NCBI GenBank assembly: GCA_023412665.1
Contig: JAEZCA010000002.1
Span: forward strand, 62,001 to 126,000
Length of the DNA stretch: 64,000 nt
Direction: 5' to 3'
Source of the DNA: Bacillota bacterium
Lineage (GTDB): Bacteria > Bacillota > Clostridia > Acetivibrionales > DTU013
The translations under genes were made by a program, and so were the position numbers. This document shows, one piece after another, positions 53,648-63,100 of the stretch. Each line of letters opens with the position of its first letter. Within the stretch, counting starts at the first letter, position 1. The notes below the pieces were generated by a model. The model worked only from the letters and a program-made list of their open reading frames with translations, was not told the DNA's origin and did no database searches.

Positions 53648-55972
53648 GTGACCATGTGCTCGATTTGCAAGGAAAACTATGCGGTAGTTTTCATAACAAA
53701 AATAGTGGACGGCAGGCAGACTCAGGAAGGGCTTTGTTTATCCTGCGCAAAAAAGCAGGGTATTCAGCCTGTCAACCAATTGATCGAACAGACAGGGATG
53801 ACCGAAGAGGACATAGACAATCTGAACAAGCAGATGAGCAGTCTTTTTGAAAATATGGATCCTGATCTTGGAAGCAGTACGGCAATGCCTATTGAGCCGA
53901 CGGGCGGCAATAAGCAGAATCCGTTCTTCAACTTTTTAAACCGTGCATTTCCCAGAAATGAGGATGCCGCTGATAACAGCGAGCCCAAGGATCCGCCGGA
54001 TGAGAAGGAAAACAAGAGCGGCACACGTACCAAGACACAAGAAAAGAAAAGCCTGAAGAAAAAGAAATTTCTTGACCAGTATGGCACGAATCTGACGGAT
54101 ATGGCAAAGGACGACAGGATAGACAGGGTGATAGGCAGAAACAGAGAAATTGATAGAGTCGTTCAGATATTGAACAGGAGGACAAAAAACAATCCCGTTC
54201 TGATCGGGGAGCCCGGTGTCGGCAAAACAGCAATCGCAGAAGGGCTGGCAGTCAGAATAGCAAAACGCCAGGTCCCGGCAAAGCTAAATAATGCCGAGAT
54301 TTATCTGCTGGATATGACCGGCATCGTTGCGGGCACCCAGTTCAGAGGCCAGTTTGAAAGCCGTATGAAGGGTATTATTGAAGAGGCCAAGGCGTTGGGA
54401 AATGTTATCCTTATTATTGATGAGCTGCACAACATCATGGGAGCCGGTGAGGCAGAGGGGGCAATGAATGCCGCCAACATACTCAAACCCGCGCTTTCCA
54501 GAGGTGAGATCCAGATAATAGGTGCCACTACCCTCAATGAATACCGCAAGCATATTGAAAAGGATTCTGCGCTGGAGAGAAGGTTCCAGCCTGTTTTGGT
54601 AGATGAGCCCTCTGTGGAGGATACTATAGAAATACTGAAAGGTATCAGAGATTATTATGAAAAATATCACAGGGTGAAAATAACCGACGAGGTTATCGAG
54701 GCAGCAGTACGCCTGTCTGAGAGGTATATAACCGACAGATTCATGCCGGATAAGGCTATTGATGTCATTGACGAGGCCGGATCCAGGGCAAACCTAAAAA
54801 ATACGGGACTTGTGGAACTGGAAGCATTAAAGGATGAACTCAAAAAGGTACAGGAGGAAAAGGAAAACGCAGTTTCGGCCGACTCCATCGAGGATTATCA
54901 GAAGGCGGCGGACCTGAAGGTGCGGGAATGCAAGCTGCTGCAGGATATCAAGGACTTTGAGGACAAGAATAAGGAAGATATACTTACAGTTGAAGATGTA
55001 GCATATGTCATAGAATCCTGGACTAAAATACCTGTGCAGAAGCTGACCGAGATAGAGGCCGAAAAGCTGATGAACCTTGAGGAAAGGCTACACAAGAGGG
55101 TTATCGGCCAGCATGCTGCAGTTGTGAGTGTTTCAAAAGCCATCAGAAGAAACCGGGCCGGTTTTAGGAAAAAGAAAAAGCCTGCGTCATTTGTATTCGT
55201 AGGACCTACCGGCGTAGGAAAGACGGAGCTTGTAAGAGCTCTTGCCGTAGAACTTTTCGAGACAGAAGAAGCGCTCATAAGGCTGGATATGTCGGAATAT
55301 ATGGAAAAGCATACGGTTTCCAAGCTGATCGGCTCGCCTCCGGGATATGTCGGCTATGACGACGGAGGACAGCTGACAGAAAAAATCAGGAGAAAGCCTT
55401 TTTCGGTCATACTGCTCGATGAGATAGAAAAAGCGCACCCCGATGTTTTCAACATGCTGCTTCAGATACTCGAGGACGGGCGGCTGACGGACAGCCACGG
55501 CAAAGTCGTCAGTTTTGAAAATACCATTATCATTATGACGTCAAATGCCGGTACGACACTGAAGGCTAATGGACTCGGATTCGCCAGCGATGGGTACAAG
55601 GCTCTTGAAAACAGGGTTAAGGATGTGCTGAAGGAGACCTTCAGACCTGAGTTTCTCAACAGGCTTGACGAAATCATAGTATTCACCGAGTTGAGCAAGG
55701 ACGAACTCAAGCAGATAATAAGCCTGATGTTTGACGAAGTGAAGTCAGAAGCTCTGCAAAAGGGCATTGACATGAGCTTCTCGGATGCAGCCTGCGAGTT
55801 CATTCTGGAAAAGGGTTATGATCCGAAATATGGAGCAAGACCTTTGAGAAGGACGATACAGAAGTATATTGAAGATGAGTTGACCGAACAGTTTTTTGTC
55901 GGCAAGATCAAGCCAGGAACAGTTGTTACGGTAGATGCAGCGGATGGGTCCATTGTTTTCAGGAATAGCTAA
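53648..55972 (+). CDS. clpE: ATP-dependent Clp protease ATP-binding subunit ClpE
   Basis: 774 residues from a GTG with GGGAG 10 bp upstream. The N-terminal zinc finger (C4, C7, C30, C33) replaces the Clp_N repeat of ClpC and is diagnostic of ClpE. A charged linker follows, then AAA module 1 (GEPGVGKTAIAEG, DELHNIMGAGEAEGA), a short coiled-coil with the UVR-like region, and AAA module 2 (GPTGVGKTELVR, LLDEIEKAHPDVFNML). It unfolds substrates for ClpP, mainly under heat or disulfide stress. Confidence 0.94.
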   Translation: MTMCSICKENYAVVFITKIVDGRQTQEGLCLSCAKKQGIQPVNQLIEQTGMTEEDIDNLNKQMSSLFENMDPDLGSSTAMPIEPTGGNKQNPFFNFLNRAFPRNEDAADNSEPKDPPDEKENKSGTRTKTQEKKSLKKKKFLDQYGTNLTDMAKDDRIDRVIGRNREIDRVVQILNRRTKNNPVLIGEPGVGKTAIAEGLAVRIAKRQVPAKLNNAEIYLLDMTGIVAGTQFRGQFESRMKGIIEEAKALGNVILIIDELHNIMGAGEAEGAMNAANILKPALSRGEIQIIGATTLNEYRKHIEKDSALERRFQPVLVDEPSVEDTIEILKGIRDYYEKYHRVKITDEVIEAAVRLSERYITDRFMPDKAIDVIDEAGSRANLKNTGLVELEALKDELKKVQEEKENAVSADSIEDYQKAADLKVRECKLLQDIKDFEDKNKEDILTVEDVAYVIESWTKIPVQKLTEIEAEKLMNLEERLHKRVIGQHAAVVSVSKAIRRNRAGFRKKKKPASFVFVGPTGVGKTELVRALAVELFETEEALIRLDMSEYMEKHTVSKLIGSPPGYVGYDDGGQLTEKIRRKPFSVILLDEIEKAHPDVFNMLLQILEDGRLTDSHGKVVSFENTIIIMTSNAGTTLKANGLGFASDGYKALENRVKDVLKETFRPEFLNRLDEIIVFTELSKDELKQIISLMFDEVKSEALQKGIDMSFSDAACEFILEKGYDPKYGARPLRRTIQKYIEDELTEQFFVGKIKPGTVVTVDAADGSIVFRNS

Positions 55973-56013
55973 CCAGTGCGGTATGAGAATAGAAGAACTG
56001 AAGTGTACAATTT

Positions 56014-56035
56014 GGGTGTCTGTCATCAGGCACCC
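56014..56035 (+). terminator. Terminator after clpE
   Basis: GGGTGTCTG and CAGGCACCC pair around TCAT, followed by a T-containing tract. Confidence 0.7.
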
Positions 56036-56437
56036 ATTACTGTTTTAAGTAAAAAACCGACACATCCGCATGGTCCAAAATTCAACTAGGGTGCACAGTT
56101 AGCTTGTTTTGTGTCTACATAAAAGTCTATATGGTATCTTATGTCCCGATGTTATTGAAATAAATCAATAAAAAGCATAAAAAATTGCACCCTGTCAACA
56201 ATATTGTACATAATCGCACAGAGAGTGCTTATGTCAATTGAATCACTACAAAATGTTTATAGCTTTATTAATACATTTTTTTAATGTAATGTTGCTAAAC
56301 GGCATAAGTCAATGGTATATTAATATCGGAGTTGATTTGCCAGATGCTCCAGTTCTTGGGCATAATCGGCAAAAAGCAATATTTGACAGCATGGCAATGG
56401 ACGGCATACATAATAGATAATATAATGGAGGGACATG
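56036..56437 (+). promoter_or_regulatory. Leader/promoter region of cellobiose phosphorylase
   Basis: No convincing gene; a 60-codon frame at 56238-56420 lacks a ribosome site and family features. TTGACA at 56383-56388 with an 18-bp spacer to TACATA (56407-56412) is a plausible promoter just before the ribosome site GGAGGG. Confidence 0.45.
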
Positions 56438-58876
56438 ATGAAATACGGTTATTTTGATGATGCGAACAGGGAATATGTAATCACCACGCCTGAAACGCCA
56501 AGCCCATGGATCAACTATTCAGGCAATCAGGAGTTTTTCTCGCTCATTTCCAATACGGCAGGCGGATATTGCTTCTATAAGGATGCAAGGCTGAGACGTC
56601 TCACCAGATACAGGTACAACAACGTACCGGTGGACAACGGAGGAAGGTATTTCTATATCCGTGAAGAGAACGGCGATTTCTGGGCTCCCGGATGGGCACC
56701 GGTCAGAAAGTCCCTGGATAAATATGAATGCAGGCATGGACTGGGCTACACCAGGATATATGGCGAGCACAACGGAATCGGTGCGGAAGTACTGATTTTC
56801 GTTCCCCAGAATTTCAATGGTGAGGTACATAAGGTCAGCATAGTCAATAACAGCGGCGAGACAAAGAACATCAAGCTTTTTTCATTCATCGAATGGTGCC
56901 TCTGGAACGCTTACGACGACATGACAAATTTCCAGAGAAATTTCAACACCGGTGAGGTGGAATTCGAGGATAACACGATTTATCATAAAACCGAGTACAG
57001 GGAAAGGCGCAATCACTACGCATTCTATTCGTCAAATACCGACGTGACAGGCTTTGATACTGACAGGTATGAGTTTGTCGGAAGATACAATGGCTTTGAA
57101 GCGCCGAAGGCTGTTATTGAAGGCAAGTCCATGAATACACTGACTGACGGCTGGTCACCCATTGCCTCCCATGGTTTTGATATTTCGCTCAAAGCGGGAG
57201 AGAAGAAGGAAATCGTATTCGTTCTCGGATACGTGGAGAACGATGTCAGTGAAAAATGGGCAGCTCCCGGCATAATCAACAAGAAAAATGCAAAAGCAAT
57301 GATAGAAAAATTTGCATCAGTGCAGCAGGTCGAGGAAGCATTGGCGGAATTGAAGGAATACTGGGATGGTTTGCTGTCCAAGTACTCGGTCAGCAGCGGA
57401 GATGAAAAGCTCAACCGTATGGTCAACATATGGAACCAGTATCAGTGCATGGTCACATTCAACATGTCCAGAAGTGCATCCTATTTTGAATCCGGAATAG
57501 GCCGCGGTATGGGCTTCAGAGACTCCAACCAGGATATTATGGGCTTTGTGCACCAGATACCCAACAGAGCAAAGGAAAGATTGCTGGATTTGGCTGCAAC
57601 ACAGCTTGAGGACGGCGGTGCATATCACCAGTACCAGCCGCTAACGAAGAAGGGCAACAATGAAATAGGCGGCAACTTCAATGATGACCCGCTGTGGCTG
57701 ATAGCTGCAACAGCGGCATATATCAAGGAGACTGGCGATTTCAGTATCCTCGACGAAATGGTGCCGTATGACAATGATCCGTCAAAGGCTGCAAGCATGT
57801 TCGATCACCTGCGCAGGTCCTTCTATCATGTGGTCAACAACCTTGGACCTCACGGGCTTCCCCTTATCGGCCGTGCCGATTGGAATGACTGCCTGAACCT
57901 GAATTGCTTCTCCACTGAGCCGGATGAGTCTTATCAGACTACTACCAGCAAAGACGGCAAGGTTGCAGAATCGGTTCTGATTGCAGGAATGTTCGTATTC
58001 ATAGGTAAGGATTTTGTCAATATATGTGAAAATATAGGCTTGAACGAAGAATCAAAGACCGCTGCCGAGCATATTGAAAAAATGAAGGAAACTGTCATGA
58101 AATACGGATTCGATGGCGAATGGTTCCTGCGTGCTTATGATGATTTCGGAAACAAGGTCGGCAGCAAGGAAAATGAAGAAGGCAAAATATTCATTGAAAC
58201 CCAGGGCTTCTGTTCCATGGCCGGTATCGGTTTGGAAAGTGGAGCCGTTGAAAAAGCGCTGGATTCGGCCTGGAAATATCTTGGCACCAAGCATGGCCTC
58301 GTTCTGGTGAATCCTGCCTATACAAAATATCATGTCGAGCTTGGAGAGATATCGTCATATCCGCCGGGATACAAGGAAAATGCAGGTATTTTCTGTCACA
58401 ACAACCCGTGGATCATGTGCGCCGAGACCGTTCTGGGCAGGGGAGATAAGGCGTTTGAATGCTATTCTACGATAGCTCCCGCATACAGGGAAGAAATCAG
58501 CGACCTCCACAGAATGGAGCCTTATGTTTATTCACAGATGATCGCAGGCAAGGATGCAAAGAGGCATGGAGAAGCCAAGAACTCATGGCTGACAGGAACG
58601 GCAGCATGGAATTTTGTCGCTATATCTCAGTTTATACTTGGAATTAAACCTGATTACAACGGACTTGCAATCGATCCGTGCATACCGAAGTCATGGGATG
58701 GCTTTAGCGTAACCAGAAGCTTCAGGGGTGCTGTATACGAAATCTGTATTACCAATCCGCAGCACGTAAGCAAAGGAATCAAAAAGCTCACTGTTGACGG
58801 AAAGGAATGCAGCGGAAACATACTGCCGATATTCGGCGACGGTAAGGTTCACAAAGTCGAAGCAGTTATGGGATAA
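56438..58876 (+). CDS. cbpA: Cellobiose phosphorylase (GH94)
   Basis: 812 residues over the full length of GH94 cellobiose phosphorylases. Landmarks are GGRYFYIR, FRDSNQDIMGFVHQIP, the catalytic acid Asp in GRADWNDCLNLNCFS, and HGEAKNSWLTGTAAWN in the phosphate-binding region. From memory it is highly similar to the Clostridium thermocellum enzyme. It phosphorolyses imported cellobiose to glucose-1-phosphate and glucose, saving ATP; glucose-1-phosphate also feeds rfbF. The second ATG (56438) is better spaced from GGAGGG. No signal peptide, so it is cytoplasmic. It stands alone with its own terminator. Confidence 0.96.
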   Translation: MKYGYFDDANREYVITTPETPSPWINYSGNQEFFSLISNTAGGYCFYKDARLRRLTRYRYNNVPVDNGGRYFYIREENGDFWAPGWAPVRKSLDKYECRHGLGYTRIYGEHNGIGAEVLIFVPQNFNGEVHKVSIVNNSGETKNIKLFSFIEWCLWNAYDDMTNFQRNFNTGEVEFEDNTIYHKTEYRERRNHYAFYSSNTDVTGFDTDRYEFVGRYNGFEAPKAVIEGKSMNTLTDGWSPIASHGFDISLKAGEKKEIVFVLGYVENDVSEKWAAPGIINKKNAKAMIEKFASVQQVEEALAELKEYWDGLLSKYSVSSGDEKLNRMVNIWNQYQCMVTFNMSRSASYFESGIGRGMGFRDSNQDIMGFVHQIPNRAKERLLDLAATQLEDGGAYHQYQPLTKKGNNEIGGNFNDDPLWLIAATAAYIKETGDFSILDEMVPYDNDPSKAASMFDHLRRSFYHVVNNLGPHGLPLIGRADWNDCLNLNCFSTEPDESYQTTTSKDGKVAESVLIAGMFVFIGKDFVNICENIGLNEESKTAAEHIEKMKETVMKYGFDGEWFLRAYDDFGNKVGSKENEEGKIFIETQGFCSMAGIGLESGAVEKALDSAWKYLGTKHGLVLVNPAYTKYHVELGEISSYPPGYKENAGIFCHNNPWIMCAETVLGRGDKAFECYSTIAPAYREEISDLHRMEPYVYSQMIAGKDAKRHGEAKNSWLTGTAAWNFVAISQFILGIKPDYNGLAIDPCIPKSWDGFSVTRSFRGAVYEICITNPQHVSKGIKKLTVDGKECSGNILPIFGDGKVHKVEAVMG

Positions 58877-58896
58877 AGAGATAAGCTTTGGCAAGG

Positions 58897-58930
58897 GCGG
58901 TGGTCTGAAAAAGATCACCGCTTTTTTATT
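58897..58930 (+). terminator. Terminator after cellobiose phosphorylase
   Basis: GCGGTGGTCT and AGATCACCGC pair around GAAAA, followed by TTTTTT. Confidence 0.85.
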
Positions 58931-58946
58931 GGAACTGTGTGAGTGT

Positions 58947-59097
58947 GGGGACGCTTCTCACTTTTAGTTTGGGGACGCTTCTCACTTTTTTTACATGGAA
59001 ACAGAGGAAGTATCCCTGAGTACCAAGCAGAAAGGTGAGAAGCGTCCCCGACAGAAAGGTGAGAAGCGTCCCCGTCAGAAAGGTGAGAAGCGTCCCC
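58947..59097. repeat. REP-like cluster: two inverted plus three direct copies
   Basis: GGGGACGCTTCTCAC at 58947 and 58971, then GTGAGAAGCGTCCCC at 59035, 59059 and 59083. The spacing within each set is exactly 24 bp. The facing sets can pair into a long hairpin. Confidence 0.95.
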
Positions 59098-59161
59098 ATT
59101 GAGGAGCGTTATAATGTACGAGAAAAAGTACATAAGATTGTGAAATATGTGTTTTTTCAGG

Positions 59162-59190
59162 TTGAAATATTTGGCAACAGATGTTACAAT
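59162..59190 (+). promoter_or_regulatory. Probable promoter of the hyd operon
   Basis: TTGAAA (59162-59167), 17-bp spacer, TACAAT (59185-59190). The next gene, hydC-like, starts at 59645, so the leader would be about 450 nt and contain repeat copy D and four hairpins. Confidence 0.55.
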
Positions 59191-59380
59191 GTATCTATAT
59201 TGGTACAGTTAAAATAATTAACAAAATAGTCACATCAGGAAAACGATACCATCACATCGGGCATACACACATATGATCCGCTCCCGGATCGGCATTTCCG
59301 GCGACAGTTGACCGACAGCGGCTAATGGCGCAAAGGATTGTTAAAAAATACTCAAAGATGACATTTGAACAATGTAAGAG

Positions 59381-59450
59381 TCCCCCTCCTCTATACGTAT
59401 TTTCAGCCCTTCAGGCTGAAAAACGCTTGGTGAGGGTTACCGATTGAAAA
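59381..59450 (+). repeat. Partial copy (5' end) of the multi-hairpin dispersed repeat (copy D)
   Basis: Matches the left arm of copy B: CCTCTATACGTATTTTCAGC, then CCTTCAGGCTGAAAAACGC and TTGGTGAGGGTTACCGAT. The inner and right parts are missing. Confidence 0.75.
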
Positions 59451-59456
59451 ATCTGT

Positions 59457-59579
59457 CAGTGGCGAGTACAATCTACCACTGACGTTGTTCAAACGCCACG
59501 TTAAGGCGTGGCGCACGGAGTGTAGCGCAGGGCGAATTCATTTCGCCCGCAGCGAGGGGGTATGGGGGCTTGCCCCCAT
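59457..59579 (+). other. Four consecutive hairpins in the hyd leader
   Basis: Stems: CAGTGG/CCACTG (59457-59481), CGCCACG/CGTGGCG (59494-59513), GGGCGAA/TTCGCCC (59530-59548) and ATGGGGGC/GCCCCCAT (59562-59579). The region is GC-rich compared with its flanks and has no reading frame. It could be a structured RNA, or the remains of a mobile element end. Confidence 0.6.
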
Positions 59580-59644
59580 TGGAAATTGAATAAAAAAATC
59601 AACTAGCCTGTACACATTTATCAAAGTGCGTAAAGGAGGTCTTT

Positions 59645-60142
59645 ATGAGCGTTCAGTCAAAAACTTGTACGTGCAGGAATGAAACCGAGCAGGAAAAGTA
59701 CGACAGGATCGCAGAGGTGATCGAGGAGTACAGGGACAGGGAGGGAAGCCTTATCCAGATCCTCCACATGGCCCAGGGGATATACGGATGTCTTCCGCTC
59801 CAGCTTCAGCAGTTTATTGCGGAGAAGCTGGGGAAGACGCTATCCGAGGTCAGCGGGGTCGTTTCGTTCTATTCCTTTTTCACAACTGTTCCAAGAGGTG
59901 AAAATACGATAAGGGTCTGCCTTGGAACAGCATGCTATGTGCGCGGAGGAAAGAAAATTATCGAGAAGCTGAGGGAGATACTGAATATCGATGTAGGGGG
60001 AACGACCGCCGACGGCAAGTTCACTCTTGAGGTCATGAGATGTATCGGCGCATGCGGACTTGCACCTGCCATAACCATAAATGACAAGGTCTACAAGCAG
60101 GTAAACCCCGACAAGCTGCGCAGCATTGTGGATCGGTATTGA
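59645..60142 (+). CDS. hydC: Bifurcating hydrogenase subunit C (NuoE-like, [2Fe-2S])
   Basis: 165 residues: a helical N-terminal region and a thioredoxin-like fold with [2Fe-2S] ligands in CLGTAC and CIGAC (NuoE pattern). AAAGGAGGT precedes the ATG. In electron-bifurcating hydrogenases this subunit works with HydB and HydA to couple ferredoxin and NAD(P)H oxidation to hydrogen formation. First gene of the operon. Confidence 0.92.
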   Translation: MSVQSKTCTCRNETEQEKYDRIAEVIEEYRDREGSLIQILHMAQGIYGCLPLQLQQFIAEKLGKTLSEVSGVVSFYSFFTTVPRGENTIRVCLGTACYVRGGKKIIEKLREILNIDVGGTTADGKFTLEVMRCIGACGLAPAITINDKVYKQVNPDKLRSIVDRY

Positions 60143-60156
60143 AAAGGAGGGAGAGC

Positions 60157-63100
60157 ATGCGGGATCAGAAAATAATCATTAAAAACAGCAGTGATCTTCT
60201 TACAGTCAGAGAAGATTACCTTAAAAAGCAGGAAGGCATGAAATACAGGATTCAGGTCTGCTCGGGAGCCGGATGCATATCCTCCAACTGCCATGCTGTC
60301 AGGGATGCTCTGGCAGCCTGCATGGATGAAAAAGGGCTGAGCGGCAGCGTTGAAATGATTGAGACCGGATGTATCGGAACCTGTGATCTGGGGCCGGTAA
60401 TGGTCATAACCGGAATCGGGGACGCTTCTCACGTTATTGGCAGCAGCGGCAGTCCGGACGGGGACGCATCTCACATTTCGAGCAATAGTAACACCTCAAA
60501 CGACAGGAGCAACTCAGACATCATGAGCATCCAAAACAACAGAAACAGTGTGTTCTATATCAAGCTTACGCCGCAGGATATACCGGCGATAGTCGAGTCA
60601 CATCTGGTACAGGGAAGGATATTGTACGATAAAACGTATTTCGACAGCAAAAAGAATAAAAACACACCATTTATTGATGATATTGAATACTTTAAAAATC
60701 AGACAAAGATTGCATTAAGAAACTGTGGCACCATCGATTACGGATCGTTGGAGGACTACATCGCCCATGACGGGTATATGGCCATTGCCAGGGTGCTGGA
60801 GGGGTACACGCCCCAAATGGCTGCGGACGAAATCAAAAAATCCGGGCTCAGAGGAAGGGGCGGCGCTGGTTTTCCTACGGGCATCAAGCTTGAATCGGGC
60901 ATGAAAGCCCGGGACAATGTGAAGTATCTGGTCTGCAACGCAGACGAGGGAGATCCGGGAGCTTTCATGGACAGAAGCATCCTGGAGGGCGATCCTCACA
61001 GCGTCATAGAAGGAATGATGATCGGCGGCTATATTATAGGAGCCCGAAAGGGTTATGTGTATGTAAGGGCTGAATATCCGCTGGCCGTCGAAAGACTGGA
61101 TATGGCGATCAAGATCGCAAGGGAGGCCGGTCTGCTTGGCCGGAACATACTTGAAAAAGGCTTTGATTTCGATCTGGAGATCAGGATCGGAGCGGGAGCA
61201 TTTGTCTGCGGAGAGGAAACAGCGTTGATGGCCTCGATAGAGGGGCAGAGGGGCGAGCCCAGGCAAAAGCCGCCTTTCCCGTTCCAGAAGGGACTTTTCG
61301 GGAAACCGACCATTATCAGCAATGTTGAGACATATGCAAATATTGCTCCCATCATATTAAAGGGCAGCGAATGGTTCTCAGGTATCGGAACGGAGAAAAG
61401 CAAGGGCACGAAGGTATTTGCTCTTGCCGGCGCGATAAATAATACCGGTATTGTGGAAGTGCCGATGGGTACTGCTCTGGGAGATATCATTTTCAATATT
61501 GGCGGAGGTGTCAGAAAGAACAGGGAATTCAAGGCGGCCCAGACCGGCGGACCGTCCGGGGGCTGCATCAAAAGCGAAAATCTCAACACTCCGATGGATT
61601 ATGAATCACTGACAAGGCTCGGCGCCATCATGGGCTCCGGAGGCCTTATCACAATGGATGAGGATACCTGCATGGTGGATATGGCAAGATATTTCATGGA
61701 GTTCATCCAGGAGGAATCCTGCGGCAAATGTGTCCCCTGCAGGCTTGGCACCAAGCGGATGCTGGAGATACTTGAAAGGATCACCAGGGGTCATGGCGAG
61801 CAAGGCGATATTGAAGAGTTGGAGGAGCTCGGAGCAATGATAAAGGAGGCTGCCGTATGCGGCCTTGGTCAGACTGCACCCAACCCGGTCCTCAGCATGA
61901 TAAACAATTTCAGGGAGGAGTATGAGGAGCATATCAGGTACAAGTACTGCAGGGCGGGAGTGTGCGCCGATATGTTCATTTCACCCTGCCAGAATGCCTG
62001 CCCCGCCGGAGTGAATGTGCCGGGATATGTTTCACTGGTAGCGGCGGGAAGGCTCAGGGACGCATATAACCTGATAAGGAAGGAGAATCCGTTCCCGGCT
62101 GTCTGCGGAAGGGTATGCACCCACGAATGCGAAAGCAAATGCCGCAGAGGTCAGCTGGATGAGCCTGTTGCCATTGCAGATCTCAAGAGATATGTGGCCG
62201 ATTATGTTTTGAAAAACGAAGAGCCTTATATGGACCTCGTTTTCCCTAAGAAGGGCAAAAGCGTGGGAATCATCGGGGCCGGTCCGTCAGGGCTCACCTG
62301 TGGTTATTACCTTGCAAGGCTGGGCTATGATGTGGACGTATACGAGTCCCAGCCGGTAGCGGGAGGCATCCTTGCCTTTGGAATACCGGAGTACAGGCTG
62401 CCGTCGGATGTTTTGCAGCATGAGATAAAACAGATAGAGCAGGTAGGTGTCAACATCCACCTGGACATGGAGGTCGGCTCCGACATCACGTTCTACCAGC
62501 TGAAAAACAAGCATGACGCACTGTACATAGCAACCGGCACGCAATTTTCAAACAAGATAAATATTCCGGGAGAGGACCTGAAGGGTGTATACCATGGCCT
62601 GGATTTCCTGAGGGATGTGAACCTTGGGAAGGATGTTAAAATCAGCGGAAGGGTCGCGGTCATAGGCGGCGGCAACACTGCCATCGATGCGGCACGGACC
62701 GCAGTCAGGCTTGGTGCCCAGGAGGTCACGGTACTTTACAGACGCCTTGTGGATGATATGCCAGCAGATGCCAGAGAGATAAGAGATGCTGTTGAAGAAG
62801 GCATCAGTATTATTCCTTTGGTGGCGCCGGTCAAATTCAACGGCAGGGAAAAGGTGAGGGAGATAGAATGTATCCGTATGGAGCCTGGAGGCTTTGATTC
62901 AAGCGGGAGAAGGAAGCCAAGGCCTGTTTCGGGCACTGAATTTACCATAAAGGTCGATTATGTCATTCCCGCAGTCAGTCAATATTCCGACCTGCCGTTT
63001 ATCAACAGGGACGAGGTCGAGGTCACTCAGTGGGGTACATTTGTCACTGACCGCGACACCTTGATGACAAAAATGAAGGGCGTATTCGCCGGCGGAGATG

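Noticed and set aside
56238..56420. Small gene upstream of cellobiose phosphorylase
   Set aside because: No ribosome site, no family features, and it overlaps the likely promoter.
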